Assembly (NCBI RefSeq): GCF_001245615.1
Contig: NZ_CWKH01000003.1
Coordinates: 434,001-498,000 of the forward strand
Source of the DNA: Mycolicibacterium neworleansense
GTDB taxonomy: Bacteria; Actinomycetota; Actinomycetes; Mycobacteriales; Mycobacteriaceae
DNA: 64,000 bases
Direction: 5' to 3'
Part shown: positions 36,239 through 50,088 of the stretch, piece after piece
How the letters are laid out: each line of letters opens with the position of its first letter
How positions within the stretch are numbered: the stretch's first letter is position 1
Notes under the pieces: generated by a model
The model's input: the letters and a program-made list of their open reading frames with translations, nothing else
What the model was told of the DNA's origin: nothing
Database searches by the model: none
Program-made: the position numbers and the translations under genes

Positions 36239-37273
36239 TCAGCGACCCCGGATCCCGCTGTCGACCACCTTGACGGTCTTGTGCGGATACCGCTTCTCGG
36301 CGTGAGCCTTGGCCGCCGAGTTCGGCAGCACATACAGGGTTTGCCGCTTGTCCTGCAGTGGTTTGAGCACCCGGTCCATGAACTCCTTGCGGTCGTCGAG
36401 GTAGGGCTCGATCACATCCTCCCCCGCCGGGCACACCGCCAGGCAGTACGCCGCCTTGTAGTTGGCCTTGAACGACAGGCTCTGCCACATCGACGCATTC
36501 TCCGAATCGCTGACCCGGGAACGGAAGTCGTCGGCATCACTGCTGTCGGCGATGGTCTGCGCCCAGTCGGTGAACCCACCCATGAACTCGCGGTAGTTGT
36601 GCACCGAGCAGGCGATGAAATCGAACTCGCCGTCCTTGCCGATGGCCCCGACCGGGCAGGCCGCCACGCACAGCTTGCATTCCAGGCACGGCGAATAGTC
36701 CAGCGGCACACCATAACCACTGATCGGCGCACCCACCAGGATGGTGGCCAGCAGGATGAAGTTGCCGAACCTGGGATGGATGACGTTGCGGTGGATCCCC
36801 ATCACCCCCAGCCCCGAGGCGACCGCGACGGGCTTGTGCGCCACCACCCAGATCCGCCCGGGATACCGGTCCATCTCCATCGGGAACGTCGCCGACGGGT
36901 TCACCGCGCGATGGCCGGCATCCTCCAGCGCCCGGGTGATGCGGTGGGCGGCCTCGTTGATGATCTCGCCGCTGCGGTGGAACTCCTGGTTGGCCACGCT
37001 GCGGGTGGATGAGCGCACGTTGTCGCGGTTCATCTTCACCACCAGCGAGATGTAACTGCGGACCCCCGGCAACGCGACTTCGGCATGTTCGCGTTCGGAG
37101 GCCAGGGCCGGGTCGTCGACGCCGGCGAAGGCCACGTCGTCGGCTCCGGCGTCCAGGCACAGCGCCCGCAGCCAGTCGGCGTCGATCACGTCGGGAACGG
37201 GCGCTTCGGCACGGGCCCGCACCGCGCGGACGGTCGGATGGTCGGCCAGGCGGGGCGGGAGTTTCGGCTTCAT
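36239..37273 (-). CDS. 4Fe-4S protein of the QueG/reductive dehalogenase-like group
   Basis: This 344-residue protein has two iron-sulphur motifs: CLECKLCVAACPVGA (residues about 195-210), and a partial second set in YCLAVCPAG with a further cysteine in FIACSVHNY. The N-terminal 180 residues resemble the corrinoid/nitroreductase-like part of epoxyqueuosine reductases, but QueG's own motifs are not complete. It is therefore an oxidoreductase of unknown substrate. The start codon lies 3 nt after a perfect palindrome with a TATACT sequence 7 nt before the ATG, which suggests a leaderless mRNA under repressor control. Confidence 0.82.
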   Translation of the reverse strand: MKPKLPPRLADHPTVRAVRARAEAPVPDVIDADWLRALCLDAGADDVAFAGVDDPALASEREHAEVALPGVRSYISLVVKMNRDNVRSSTRSVANQEFHRSGEIINEAAHRITRALEDAGHRAVNPSATFPMEMDRYPGRIWVVAHKPVAVASGLGVMGIHRNVIHPRFGNFILLATILVGAPISGYGVPLDYSPCLECKLCVAACPVGAIGKDGEFDFIACSVHNYREFMGGFTDWAQTIADSSDADDFRSRVSDSENASMWQSLSFKANYKAAYCLAVCPAGEDVIEPYLDDRKEFMDRVLKPLQDKRQTLYVLPNSAAKAHAEKRYPHKTVKVVDSGIRGR

Positions 37274-37275
37274 TC

Positions 37276-37303
37276 AGCTGAGTATAGTTATCTATACTCA
37301 GCT
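37276..37303. promoter_or_regulatory. Perfect palindromic operator/promoter of the Fe-S protein gene
   Basis: Arms AGCTGAGTATAG (37276-37287) and CTATACTCAGCT (37292-37303) are exact 12-bp inverted repeats with a 4-nt spacer. On the minus strand TATACT, a good -10 hexamer, ends 7 nt before the ATG. The operator therefore covers the promoter. The dyad size suits a TetR-type repressor. Confidence 0.75.
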
Positions 37304-37381
37304 CGCAAGGATTCTGCCCTCCGGCGTAAAGAAACCGTTCGGGGCCGGTCGGGCCCCACCTGCAGCGGGTACACCCGAGAT

Positions 37382-37909
37382 ATGGACGCCATGCGACTAC
37401 TGAGGCCCCTGCTCGACGGCTCCCGCGCCTGGGGTTGCGTGCAGGTCAGGCCCGGCCGCTTCGGCATCACGTATTACCGGCTTGTGGTGTATCCGCCCGG
37501 CCTCGGCACCTCCGGGCACCGCCTCGTTCGGCTGGCCCGCGGCTGGCCGCTGTGGGGGATGCTCGTGTGGTTGCTGTGCCAACTGTGGCTAGGCGGGCAG
37601 ATGTCACCTTGGCTGGCGTTCGGTGCCTCCACTGCGGTGTTCCTGGTCACCGGAGCCGTCGTACTGGCACTGTCGGGCGCCGCGTACCACCGTGTGCGGA
37701 CGTTGTGCGCCACGACGATGGCCGGTTGCAACGATCCCGGATCGGCGGCCGCCCGCGAGCGGCTGATCGTATTGGCCGCAGAGCTCCTCCATGCCGACGA
37801 GTGCCGCGATCGCGGCGACATCACCACCGTCGACCACGAGCTGATCTGGTGGCGGGTCTACAACCGGATGGAAGCCGACAAACCGGCGAATACCCCGCAC
37901 CGCAACTGA
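37382..37909 (+). CDS. Membrane protein of unknown function (possibly DUF6611)
   Basis: This is a 175-residue protein starting at ATG 37382. After a soluble N-terminal part with conserved-looking WGCVQVRPGRFGITYYRLVVYPPG, two membrane helices follow (WPLWGMLVWLLCQLWLG and FGASTAVFLVTGAVVLALSG), then a C-terminal cytoplasmic helix region. It resembles a mycobacteria-specific family that I associate with DUF6611, without certainty. It is divergent from the Fe-S protein gene. Function is unknown. Confidence 0.75.
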   Translation: MDAMRLLRPLLDGSRAWGCVQVRPGRFGITYYRLVVYPPGLGTSGHRLVRLARGWPLWGMLVWLLCQLWLGGQMSPWLAFGASTAVFLVTGAVVLALSGAAYHRVRTLCATTMAGCNDPGSAAARERLIVLAAELLHADECRDRGDITTVDHELIWWRVYNRMEADKPANTPHRN

Positions 37910-37945
37910 TGTCGGACTTGCCCGACAGCCCCCATAACCATCACG

Positions 37946-37975
37946 AGCGGACGCGTCACGAAAGACGCGCCCGCT
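37946..37975. terminator. Stem-loop between convergent genes
   Basis: AGCGGACGCGTC (37946-37957) pairs with GACGCGCCCGCT (37964-37975) with a single A-C mismatch around the loop ACGAAA. There is no T-run, as is common for mycobacterial terminators. It serves the membrane protein gene (plus) and the small secreted protein gene (minus). Confidence 0.6.
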
Positions 37976-38006
37976 CTGGGGTGCTCGGTGCCGCCGCGTT
38001 GTACGG

Positions 38007-38228
38007 CTAGCGGCCCCCCGGCATGCCCAACCACGGGAACACCGGGATGTTGGCCGGCGGCGCAGTCGTTCCCGGCCGGGCCTTGATCGACGTGCTGCCG
38101 TTGGTCGTGCAGATCGTCTTGGTGGCCGTGTCCTGGCAGGTCGGTCGGGCGTTCGCAACCGGAGAGCAAACGACCGACACGGCAGCCAAACTCGCCATCA
38201 AGAACGCAAACCCGCGACCAGTCATCAT
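38007..38228 (-). CDS. Small secreted protein, 73 aa
   Basis: A short signal peptide (GRGFAFLMASLAAVSVVCSPVANA) is followed by a mature peptide of about 48 residues with two cysteines (RPTCQDTATKTICTTNG), likely one disulphide, then SIKARPGTTAPPANIPVFPWLG. The ATG at 38228 is preceded by GGGAAGGG; ATG 38249 gives seven extra residues and is also possible. This resembles the many small exported mycobacterial proteins of unknown function. It follows the DUF4189 gene on the same strand. Confidence 0.7.
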   Translation of the reverse strand: MMTGRGFAFLMASLAAVSVVCSPVANARPTCQDTATKTICTTNGSTSIKARPGTTAPPANIPVFPWLGMPGGR

Positions 38229-38299
38229 GCCCTTCCCTTTCCGCGCCATGACCACCCCCGAAGTCTCATGCGCTGCACGCGCCGACATCTGCCCGCTCA

Positions 38300-38731
38300 T
38301 CACGGGCAGGCCGATACGACGACAGGGGAATCCGCATCGAGCGGGGTGTTGTTCGCCGCGGCCCGGTTGAACGCGTCCTGGCGGGCCGCCTCGACCGTCG
38401 CCCCGGCACCGCCGGCGACGGCGTGGTTGCTGGGGCTCGCGACGGACACGATGCAGAGCTTGTCGTTGGTCACCTCGTCGGCGGTGCACTCCACACCCCC
38501 CGCGTTCTGGCAAGCCGCGATGACCGCTGCCGAGGCCTCTTCGCTCGTATCACCGGTAGCTGTGAAACCCGCTATGGTGTCGATGAATTCGCCGGTTCCG
38601 ACAGCCGCAAAAATGTCTTCGGGGTCCTCGACATATCCACCGGGACCACCCGCCCACGCGGTGCCCGCGGTAATCCCGGCAGCGATGACGCCTGTGCCGA
38701 GGATCGCCGAAACCCATCGGGATTTGACCAT
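38300..38731 (-). CDS. DUF4189-like secreted protein
   Basis: This 143-residue protein starts at ATG 38731, with AGAGGA upstream. The signal peptide ends at TAWA. The mature part has four cysteines (ACQNAGG, VECTADE, KLCIVSV, SACP) and the DUF4189 style of repeated Ala/Gly-rich blocks (SEEASAAVIAACQNAGG, GAGATVEAARQDAFNRA). The family is common in mycobacterial culture filtrates; its role is unknown. The neighbouring small secreted gene is downstream on the same strand. Confidence 0.78.
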   Translation of the reverse strand: MVKSRWVSAILGTGVIAAGITAGTAWAGGPGGYVEDPEDIFAAVGTGEFIDTIAGFTATGDTSEEASAAVIAACQNAGGVECTADEVTNDKLCIVSVASPSNHAVAGGAGATVEAARQDAFNRAAANNTPLDADSPVVVSACP

Positions 38732-38913
38732 TCCGGTCCTCTCTTCAAAGTGGTTTCCGCGCCAGAATACGCAAATATTGCGTGAACGAAGGGCAAATTG
38801 ACAGTGCTGCCCATTGCAATTGATGCCGAACGCAGATATCAGCGATTTCCGTATCGCGAAAAGCACACCGAGACCCGGTGTCTCACGAGAGGCGTGAAGA
38901 ACAAGCGCGTGAC

Positions 38914-38970
38914 CGTGCGCAAAGTGCTGCCCGCGAGCGGCGTGTCCGCCACAGACACGCACGCTCACGG
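38914..38970. repeat. Intergenic GC-rich repeat, copy B
   Basis: This 57-bp stretch begins CGTGCGCAAAGTGC and includes GGCGTGTCCGCCACAGACAC and GCACGCTCACGG. It matches copy A at 29103-29160 in order and spacing. GTGTCCGCCACAGACAC forms an internal imperfect dyad, so it may fold. It lies just downstream of the acyl-CoA synthetase gene. Confidence 0.6.
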
Positions 38971-38988
38971 TGCGAAACGGTCAGAAAG

Positions 38989-40626
38989 TCAGCCCGTGAT
39001 CAGGGAGACCGAGTTGGCGCGACGCAGCTTGCCCGACGGGGTCTTCGGAATGCTGCCGGGGCCGAGCACCACGACGTTGCGCGGACGCATGTCGACCTCG
39101 GAGACCACCTCATGGGCCACCTGATGCTCGATGCGCCGCACCTCGGCCGGGTCCTGCCAGGCGTTGGATTCCACTGCGACGGCGAAGGTCTCACGCGAGT
39201 GCCCGGCATCCAGCCGCACCGCCACGGCGCAGCCGGGGCGCACGCCCTCGACACGGCCGGCGGCACGCTCGATGTCGGTCGGGTAGATGTTGCGCCCGGC
39301 CATGATGATCACGTCCTTGACGCGACCACACACGATGATGTTGCCCTCTTCGGTGATGTAGCCGAGATCGCCGGTGTCGTACCAGCCGTGCTCATCCTGG
39401 GCCGGCAGGAAGCCACCCATGGTGATGTAGCCGGGGGTCAGCGATTCGCCGCGCAGTTCGATGACGCCGACGCCGCGGGCCGGCATCACGTCGCCGTGCT
39501 CGTCGACGACACGGGCCTCGAGGTCCTTCAGCAGCGGGCCGAGTGAGGCCAGCCGCTTCGTGTTGCCCTTGGTTGCGGGCACGGCGCGGCGCAGCGCGGC
39601 CAGCAGATCGGCGTCGACCTCATCGACCACCAGGCCGGCGTTGCACGGCGAGAACGACACCGCCAGGCAGGTCTCGGCCATGCCGTAGGCCGGCAGGATC
39701 GCCGACTCGGGAAGACCGAAGGGCTTGCCCGCGTCCAGCAGGTCCTCGACATCGGCCGGCTCCACCGGCTCGGCGCCCGAGAGCGCGAACCGCAGGGTGG
39801 ACAGGTCGTACTCGCCGGGCTTGGCCTGACGGCGCAAGCGCTTGGCGAACAGCGCGTAGGCGAAGTTGGGCGCCGCGGTCATGGTGCCCTTGTACTTGGT
39901 GATGAGCTTGGCCCACAGCAGCGTGTCGCGCAGGAAGTCCATCGGCGTGACCTTGACCAGCTCGGCGCCGAAGTACATCGGGATGGTCAGGAAGCCGACC
40001 ATGCCCATGTCGTGGAAGCAGGGCAGCCAGCTCACCATGACGTCCTTGTCGACGTCGTACTCCGCGCCGATGAACATCGCCTCGGCGTTGGAGTGGATGT
40101 TGCGGTGCGTGATCTGCACGGCCTTGGGAGATCCGGTCGAACCCGAGGTCAGCTGCATCAGGGCCAGATCGTCCTCGCCGGTCTCCACCGGGTCGATCGG
40201 GTCGGCGGCCAGCAGGTCGGCGATCTTGACGACCTTGATGCCCTTTTCTTCGAGCACCGGGATGGCGACCAGGAAGGGCTCGGAGACGATGACGGCGTCG
40301 GCCTCGATCATGCCGATCACGTTCATGGTGTCCTCGGCCCACACCGCCAGATCGGTGCGCGGCGTCGGCTGATGCAGCATGGTCAGGCTCGCGCCGCGCA
40401 TCCACACGCCCTGCGCCGTCGGCGCGATCTCGACAGGGAAGCCGGCCAGCACGCCGACGGCGTCGCCGTGGCCGATACCAGCGGCGGCCAGACCGCCTGC
40501 GATGCGCCGGGCCCGCTCGTGAACCTCACCCCAGGTGTGGCGAACCGGCTCATGCGGCTCGCCGGTCACCATTCCGCGCTTGCTCTCACGAGCGTTGCGG
40601 AACATCTTCTCGGTGAATCTGCTCAC
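38989..40626 (-). CDS. Fatty acyl-AMP/acyl-CoA ligase (Pks16/FadD-like, Rv1013 type)
   Basis: The 545-residue adenylating enzyme begins at GTG 40626 after AAGGAGG. It has [21 protein letters not shown] (P-loop), [25 protein letters not shown] and the catalytic lysine in [14 protein letters not shown]. The segment order matches Rv1013, which carries the historic name pks16 although it is not a polyketide synthase. It would activate a medium or long fatty acid to the acyl-adenylate for transfer to CoA or an acyl carrier; FAAL versus FACL type cannot be decided by eye, though the sequence is FAAL-like. Confidence 0.9.
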   Translation of the reverse strand: MSRFTEKMFRNARESKRGMVTGEPHEPVRHTWGEVHERARRIAGGLAAAGIGHGDAVGVLAGFPVEIAPTAQGVWMRGASLTMLHQPTPRTDLAVWAEDTMNVIGMIEADAVIVSEPFLVAIPVLEEKGIKVVKIADLLAADPIDPVETGEDDLALMQLTSGSTGSPKAVQITHRNIHSNAEAMFIGAEYDVDKDVMVSWLPCFHDMGMVGFLTIPMYFGAELVKVTPMDFLRDTLLWAKLITKYKGTMTAAPNFAYALFAKRLRRQAKPGEYDLSTLRFALSGAEPVEPADVEDLLDAGKPFGLPESAILPAYGMAETCLAVSFSPCNAGLVVDEVDADLLAALRRAVPATKGNTKRLASLGPLLKDLEARVVDEHGDVMPARGVGVIELRGESLTPGYITMGGFLPAQDEHGWYDTGDLGYITEEGNIIVCGRVKDVIIMAGRNIYPTDIERAAGRVEGVRPGCAVAVRLDAGHSRETFAVAVESNAWQDPAEVRRIEHQVAHEVVSEVDMRPRNVVVLGPGSIPKTPSGKLRRANSVSLITG

Positions 40627-41004
40627 GACGACCTCCTTGGCTTCCGCGGCCCCGTCACCGGCGACAGTGCGCCAGGTGCAGTTGCCCGGTTATCCATGCT
40701 CCGCCCGCTACGCACTGCTTTTGGGTAGGCGCGCGCACACGATTGGGGAGCAGTTATGTCTCGAAAAGGTGATGCCCCAGAACCGGGTGTACGGCTCCGC
40801 GACCGCCCACCGTGACGGGCGGCGGGCGCACAAGTCGCATCCGATGCAAGATCGCTAGCATTCACCGCCGATCATCTTAAGAGACCCTTAAGTAACTGCC
40901 AAACCCTCGCGTTAATTGAGGTCTGCGTCACAGTTTCAGACCCCGACGTCGACGGGTACTCCGCCGATTTCTCCTGAGGTTTGTTCCGGCGCGGGCGGAG
41001 TTCG
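40627..41004. other. 378-bp intergenic region between the acyl-AMP ligase and ispE
   Basis: No convincing gene was seen. The region contains the AAGGAGG ribosome binding site of the ligase, two CTTAAG boxes 11 bp apart (40876-40881 and 40887-40892) in an AT-richer patch that could be the promoter, and two copies of a CCGACGTCGACGG-like sequence (about 40942 and 41009). Both flanking genes are on the minus strand, so this is both the 3' side of ispE and the promoter of the ligase. Confidence 0.5.
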
Positions 41005-41997
41005 TCACGCCGACGTCGACGGCTCAGGAACGACCCGGGCCCCGCTCACCGGGCCGCTGGCCACCCGTACCGTCCGGCACACACCCGCTCCCGACAGCTG
41101 TGTGCCGACGTCCACCGCCGATGTCGATGACGGGCACAGAAACGCACACGTGGGGCCGGATCCGGACACGATCCCGGCCAGTGCCCCGGCCTCGACCCCG
41201 GCGCGCAACGTGCGGCGCAGGTCGGGGTACAGGCTCAGCGCCGCCGGTTGCAGGTCGTTGCCCAGCAGCGCGGCCAGTTCGGCCGGATCACCGGAGGCCA
41301 GCGCGGCCAGGACGGGCTCGGGCTCCTCGGCCCGCGGCGGGCCCCCGGTCGAGGTGTCCGCGCGCAGCCGATCCAGCTCACCGAACACCTTCGGGGTGGA
41401 CAGGCCCTTGTGCGCGAACGCCAGCACCCAGTGGAAGGTGCTGCGGGCCAGGACCGTGGCCAGCTCCTCACCGCGACCGGTGCCCAGCGCCGTGCCGCCG
41501 TGCAGTGCGAAAGGGACGTCACTGCCCAACCGGGCCGCCAGGGCGTGCAGATCGCGCCTGGGCACCCCGAGCTCCCACAACGTGTTCATCGCCACCAGCA
41601 CCGCGGCCGCGTCGGCGCTGCCGCCGGCCATGCCCCCGGCCACCGGGATCGACTTGTCGATGCTGATCGCCACGTCCGGGGCCCGGCCCACGTGCTCGGC
41701 CAGCAACTCGGCGGCGCGCCAGGCCAGGTTGCGCTCGTCGGTGGGCACCGACTCCACGCCCTCCCCTTCGACGGTCAGCGACAACATGTCCGCGTTGCGC
41801 ACCGTGACCTCGTCCAGGAGCGACACGGCGTGGAACACCGTGGTGAGGTCGTGGTAGCCGTCGTCGCGCACATCGCCGACGGCCAGGTACAGGTTCACCT
41901 TGCCGGGGACGCGCACGGTGACAGAACCGGTGGGAACCCACTCGGACGCGGTACTGCCGTCAGATGCTGACACGGCCACGACACTATCGCCGCTCAC
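41005..41997 (-). CDS. ispE: 4-diphosphocytidyl-2-C-methyl-D-erythritol kinase
   Basis: This 330-residue GHMP kinase phosphorylates CDP-methylerythritol in the MEP isoprenoid pathway. Motifs are [14 protein letters not shown], the glycine-rich ATP loop [30 protein letters not shown] and the C-terminal GSGPTCAFL. Mycobacterial IspE has a similar N-terminal extension of about 25 residues; GTG 41997 is used here. In M. tuberculosis it directly follows ksgA; here a kinase gene on the opposite strand intervenes. Confidence 0.94.
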   Translation of the reverse strand: MSGDSVVAVSASDGSTASEWVPTGSVTVRVPGKVNLYLAVGDVRDDGYHDLTTVFHAVSLLDEVTVRNADMLSLTVEGEGVESVPTDERNLAWRAAELLAEHVGRAPDVAISIDKSIPVAGGMAGGSADAAAVLVAMNTLWELGVPRRDLHALAARLGSDVPFALHGGTALGTGRGEELATVLARSTFHWVLAFAHKGLSTPKVFGELDRLRADTSTGGPPRAEEPEPVLAALASGDPAELAALLGNDLQPAALSLYPDLRRTLRAGVEAGALAGIVSGSGPTCAFLCPSSTSAVDVGTQLSGAGVCRTVRVASGPVSGARVVPEPSTSA

Positions 41998-42028
41998 CCG
42001 CGGTTGTCGGTGAACTTAAGCTGAGACG

Positions 42029-42907
42029 GTGCCCTCACCCGAGGTGATCGTCGCGGGATACACCGCGGTGAAAGTCGTGGGGAGCGGCGGCTCTGCCGTC
42101 GTATACCTGGCCCGCGACGCCGACGGAGCCACCGTCGCGCTCAAAATTCTCGATGATCTGCACCGCCAGCCGGCCCACCTGGCCCGGCTGCAACGCGAGT
42201 TCGACTTCGCCCGCCGGATCAGCCACCCCAACATCGTCACGGTGTATGCGGCCGGCCCGGGCTGGCTGACGATGGAGTTCCTCGACGGCGGCACGGTGAG
42301 CAACCTGCCCGGCATACCCCAGCGGCTCACCGCGCTGGCGCAGATCGCGGCGGCACTCGACCTGGCCCACCGCCGCGGGATCGTGCACTGCGACGTCAAA
42401 CCCGCCAATATTCTTGTGGATCAGCCGTTTTCGCGGGCCGTGCTGATCGACTTCGGGGTGGCGCATTCGATGGCCGAGGATGTCGCGGCCCGGTTGGCGC
42501 ACGATCGCTCCGGCCGGATGAGCCTCGACCCGGCGCGGCGCATCACCCGCCAGGCATTTCGCCCGCACCCGAATATCCAGGCGTCACTGCCCTATTCGGC
42601 GCCCGAACTGCTCGTCGGGCGGACACCGTCGGCGGCGACGGACCAGTACGCGCTGGCCTGCACGACCGTCGAGCTGCTGACCGGATCGCCGCCGTTCACC
42701 GCGGACACCGCGATGGCGCTGATCGATCACCAGCTCTACAGCCGACCGCCACGAATATCGCAGCGGCACAGCGGCATTCCCCGTGCCCTGGATCCGGTCA
42801 TCGCCAAGGCGATGGCCAAGGAACCCGACCGGCGGCACGGCTCATGCTCGGAGTTGGTCGGCCTGATCACCGCGGTGATGGAGCCCCGATGCGAAGAGCG
42901 AAACTAG
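42029..42907 (+). CDS. Soluble Ser/Thr protein kinase with HCD catalytic loop
   Basis: This 292-residue kinase starts at GTG 42029. Motifs are GSGGSAVVY (glycine loop), Lys39, the catalytic loop [11 protein letters not shown] (Asp122, Lys124, Asn127), DFGVAH (141-143) and [10 protein letters not shown]. The usual arginine of the HRD motif is a cysteine, so it is a non-RD kinase and probably not controlled by activation-loop phosphorylation. There is no transmembrane helix or sensor domain. It is inserted between ispE and ksgA, and its stop interlocks with that of ksgA (CTAG). Confidence 0.88.
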   Translation: MPSPEVIVAGYTAVKVVGSGGSAVVYLARDADGATVALKILDDLHRQPAHLARLQREFDFARRISHPNIVTVYAAGPGWLTMEFLDGGTVSNLPGIPQRLTALAQIAAALDLAHRRGIVHCDVKPANILVDQPFSRAVLIDFGVAHSMAEDVAARLAHDRSGRMSLDPARRITRQAFRPHPNIQASLPYSAPELLVGRTPSAATDQYALACTTVELLTGSPPFTADTAMALIDHQLYSRPPRISQRHSGIPRALDPVIAKAMAKEPDRRHGSCSELVGLITAVMEPRCEERN

Positions 42908-43767
42908 GCCTGCTGTGCCGCCTTGAGCTCAGCGGCCTCGCCCTCGGCTTCCTTGGCCCGCTGCAGCAGCCGGACGAAGTCGGCGATGCCGAGCGTCTCA
43001 CCACGGCGCGACGGGTCGATGCTGGCGGCCAGCAGCCGCTCCGCCGACTCGTTGCCCGAACCCGCCCAATCGGCGAACGCGTTACGGGAGGTCTTGCGCC
43101 GCTGCGCGAATCCGATGTCGATGAGGCTGAACACCTCATCGCGGAACGCGGCGTCCGTCGGCCACGGCGACGTCTCGTACCGGTCGATGCGGACCAGCCC
43201 GGAGTACACCCGCGGAATCGGCCAGAACACCGTCGGCGACACCATCCCGTGCCGGCGTACGTTTCCGTAGAACCGCACCTTGGCACTGGGAACGCCGTAG
43301 TCCTTGCCACCGGGTTCGGCCGCCAGTCGCTCGGCCACCTCGGCCTGCACCATGACCATCACCGTCCGGATCGACGGGAACTCGGCCAGCAGGTGCAGCA
43401 GCGCGGGCACCGCCACGTTGTACGGCAGGTTTGCCACCAGCGCGGTCGGCTGTTCCGTCAGATCAGACGGCATCAACGTCAGGATGTCCTGGTTGATGAC
43501 GGTGAGCCGGTTGATCTCGCTGTGGGAGTGATCGGCGATGGTGGCCGGCAATTGCTTGGCCAGCACCGGGTCGATCTCCACCGCGGTCACCCTGGCGCCA
43601 CGATCCAACAGAGGCAGGGTCAGCGACCCCAGGCCGGGTCCGACCTCCAGCACATGGTCGTTCCGGTGAATCCCGGAGGCCGACACAATGCGCCGAACGG
43701 TGTTGGCATCGTGAACGAAGTTCTGGCCAAAGGCCTTGCGTGGACGAAAGTCGATTTCTTTCGCCAA
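42904..43767 (-). CDS. ksgA: Ribosomal RNA small subunit dimethyladenosine transferase
   Basis: This SAM-dependent enzyme dimethylates A1518 and A1519 of 16S rRNA (E. coli numbering). It has [49 protein letters not shown] (NLPY motif) and the basic [14 protein letters not shown] 43767 gives 287 residues. In the same frame the codons upstream read [16 protein letters not shown], which resembles the N-terminus of the M. tuberculosis protein, and a CTG at 43806 overlaps the rpfB stop (CTGA); that CTG may be the real start. It follows rpfB closely and is convergent with the kinase gene. Confidence 0.93.
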   Translation of the reverse strand: MAKEIDFRPRKAFGQNFVHDANTVRRIVSASGIHRNDHVLEVGPGLGSLTLPLLDRGARVTAVEIDPVLAKQLPATIADHSHSEINRLTVINQDILTLMPSDLTEQPTALVANLPYNVAVPALLHLLAEFPSIRTVMVMVQAEVAERLAAEPGGKDYGVPSAKVRFYGNVRRHGMVSPTVFWPIPRVYSGLVRIDRYETSPWPTDAAFRDEVFSLIDIGFAQRRKTSRNAFADWAGSGNESAERLLAASIDPSRRGETLGIADFVRLLQRAKEAEGEAAELKAAQQA

Positions 43768-43802
43768 GCGTCGTATCTCGGTCCGCCCGAGCAGTCGAAT
43801 AG

Positions 43803-45880
<2,078 letters not shown>

Positions 45881-45904
45881 CGCAACACCATAAGGTGGGA
45901 ACAA

Positions 45905-48803
<2,899 letters not shown>

Positions 48804-48841
48804 CCACTTCGGGTGATGTAGGTCACATAACCGCGGAGGTC

Positions 48842-48868
48842 TGTCACAAACGCGGGGTGCGCGGTGTC
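48842..48868 (+). promoter_or_regulatory. Candidate ECF41 promoter
   Basis: TGTCACA (48842-48848), a 16-nt spacer and TGTC (48865-48868) match the ECF41 consensus, TGTCACA then CGTC, with one mismatch. It is placed 33 bp upstream of the FAD oxidoreductase start and so would drive both that gene and the sigma factor, giving autoregulation. Confidence 0.65.
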
Positions 48869-48900
48869 TTGAGGGCACAAGCCTTTTGAGAGGAGACACC

Positions 48901-50088
48901 ATGAGCGCGGCGCAGAACACCCGAGTGATCGTGATCGGCGGAGGCTATGCCGGGGTGCTGGCGGCCAACCGCCTGCAGGGCACCCCGGGAGTGGCTGTCA
49001 CGCTGGTCAATCCGCGGCCAGAGTTCGTCGAGCGGATCCGGCTGCACCAGCTGGCCGTCGGTGGTGACGACGCCACCGAGCCGTACGACACGCTGCTTGG
49101 TGACGGAGTGCGGCTGCTGGTCGACGGCGCCGATCACATCGACGCCGACATCCGCCAGGTGCAGCTGACCTCCGGCGAGGTGCTCGATTACGACTACCTG
49201 GTCTACGCCGTCGGCAGCACCTCCGGAGTACCCGCCTCGGTGCCCGGTGCCACCGAATTCGCTTACCCGCTTTCAGAATTCGAACAGGCGCAGCGTCTTC
49301 GGGCCCGGCTGCAGGATGTGCCGATGTCGGCACCCATCGTCGTGGTCGGCGGTGGCCTGACCGGCATCGAGGCCGCCGGCGAGCTGGCCGAGGCCGGCCG
49401 CAACGTCACCCTGGTGACCGATGTGGTGGGCGCGTCACTGGGCGCCGCGGGCCGTCGCTCGGTCGTCAAGGCGCTGACCAAGCTCGGTGTCTCGATCATC
49501 GACGGACCCGAGATCCTGGTGACCGGGGTCGAGCCCGACGCCATAACTCTGGCCGACGGCAACCGGCTGCCCAGCGCGGTGACGGTGTGGACCACCGGCT
49601 TCGGGGTGCCCGGACTGGCCGCGGCCAGCGGGCTGCGCACCGACGAGCTGGGCCGGCTGCTCACCGACGAGACGCTGACCAGCATCGACGACGCGCGCAT
49701 CGTGGCGGCCGGCGACGCGGCCTCACCGTCGGGAATTCCGCTGCGGATGAGCTGCCAGGCGGCAGGGCCGATGGGCGTCCAGGCCGCCAACACCGTGCTG
49801 GCCCGGATCGCGGGCACCGCACCCAAGCCGCTCAACCAAGCCTTCGCCGGGCAGTGCATCAGCGTCGGCCGGACCTACGGCACCGTGCAGCTCTGCCACT
49901 CCGACGACAGCCCGCGCCGGGTCTTCATCGGCGGGCGGACCGCCGCGTTCTTCAAGGAGCAGGTGTGCCGCGCGACCATCACGTTCCTGCGCAAGGAGGG
50001 CGTGAAGCCGGGGTCGTACTTCTGGTTCAAGGGTGACAACCGGGCGCGCCAGCTCGCTGAGGCACAGCAGGGGACACTGGTCCGATGA
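48901..50088 (+). CDS. FAD/NAD(P)-dependent oxidoreductase (NDH-2-like), partner of ECF41 sigma factor
   Basis: The 395-residue flavoprotein starts at ATG 48901, after AGGAGA. It has VIVIGGGYAGVLAANRL (FAD site), IVVVGGGLTGIEAAGELAEAG (NADH site) and VWTTGFGVPG, then RIVAAGDAASPSG. It looks like a type II NADH dehydrogenase or related quinone reductase, without a transmembrane helix. ECF41 sigma factors are typically encoded next to a carboxymuconolactone decarboxylase, an oxidoreductase or an epimerase; this fits the oxidoreductase version. It overlaps the sigma gene by 4 bp (ATGA). Confidence 0.9.
   Translation: MSAAQNTRVIVIGGGYAGVLAANRLQGTPGVAVTLVNPRPEFVERIRLHQLAVGGDDATEPYDTLLGDGVRLLVDGADHIDADIRQVQLTSGEVLDYDYLVYAVGSTSGVPASVPGATEFAYPLSEFEQAQRLRARLQDVPMSAPIVVVGGGLTGIEAAGELAEAGRNVTLVTDVVGASLGAAGRRSVVKALTKLGVSIIDGPEILVTGVEPDAITLADGNRLPSAVTVWTTGFGVPGLAAASGLRTDELGRLLTDETLTSIDDARIVAAGDAASPSGIPLRMSCQAAGPMGVQAANTVLARIAGTAPKPLNQAFAGQCISVGRTYGTVQLCHSDDSPRRVFIGGRTAAFFKEQVCRATITFLRKEGVKPGSYFWFKGDNRARQLAEAQQGTLVR

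Noticed and set aside
40876..40892. CTTAAG pair before the acyl-AMP ligase as a defined operator
   Set aside because: Each box is a self-complementary hexamer that occurs by chance in AT-richer patches; there is no further dyad, so it is only described within the intergenic entry.
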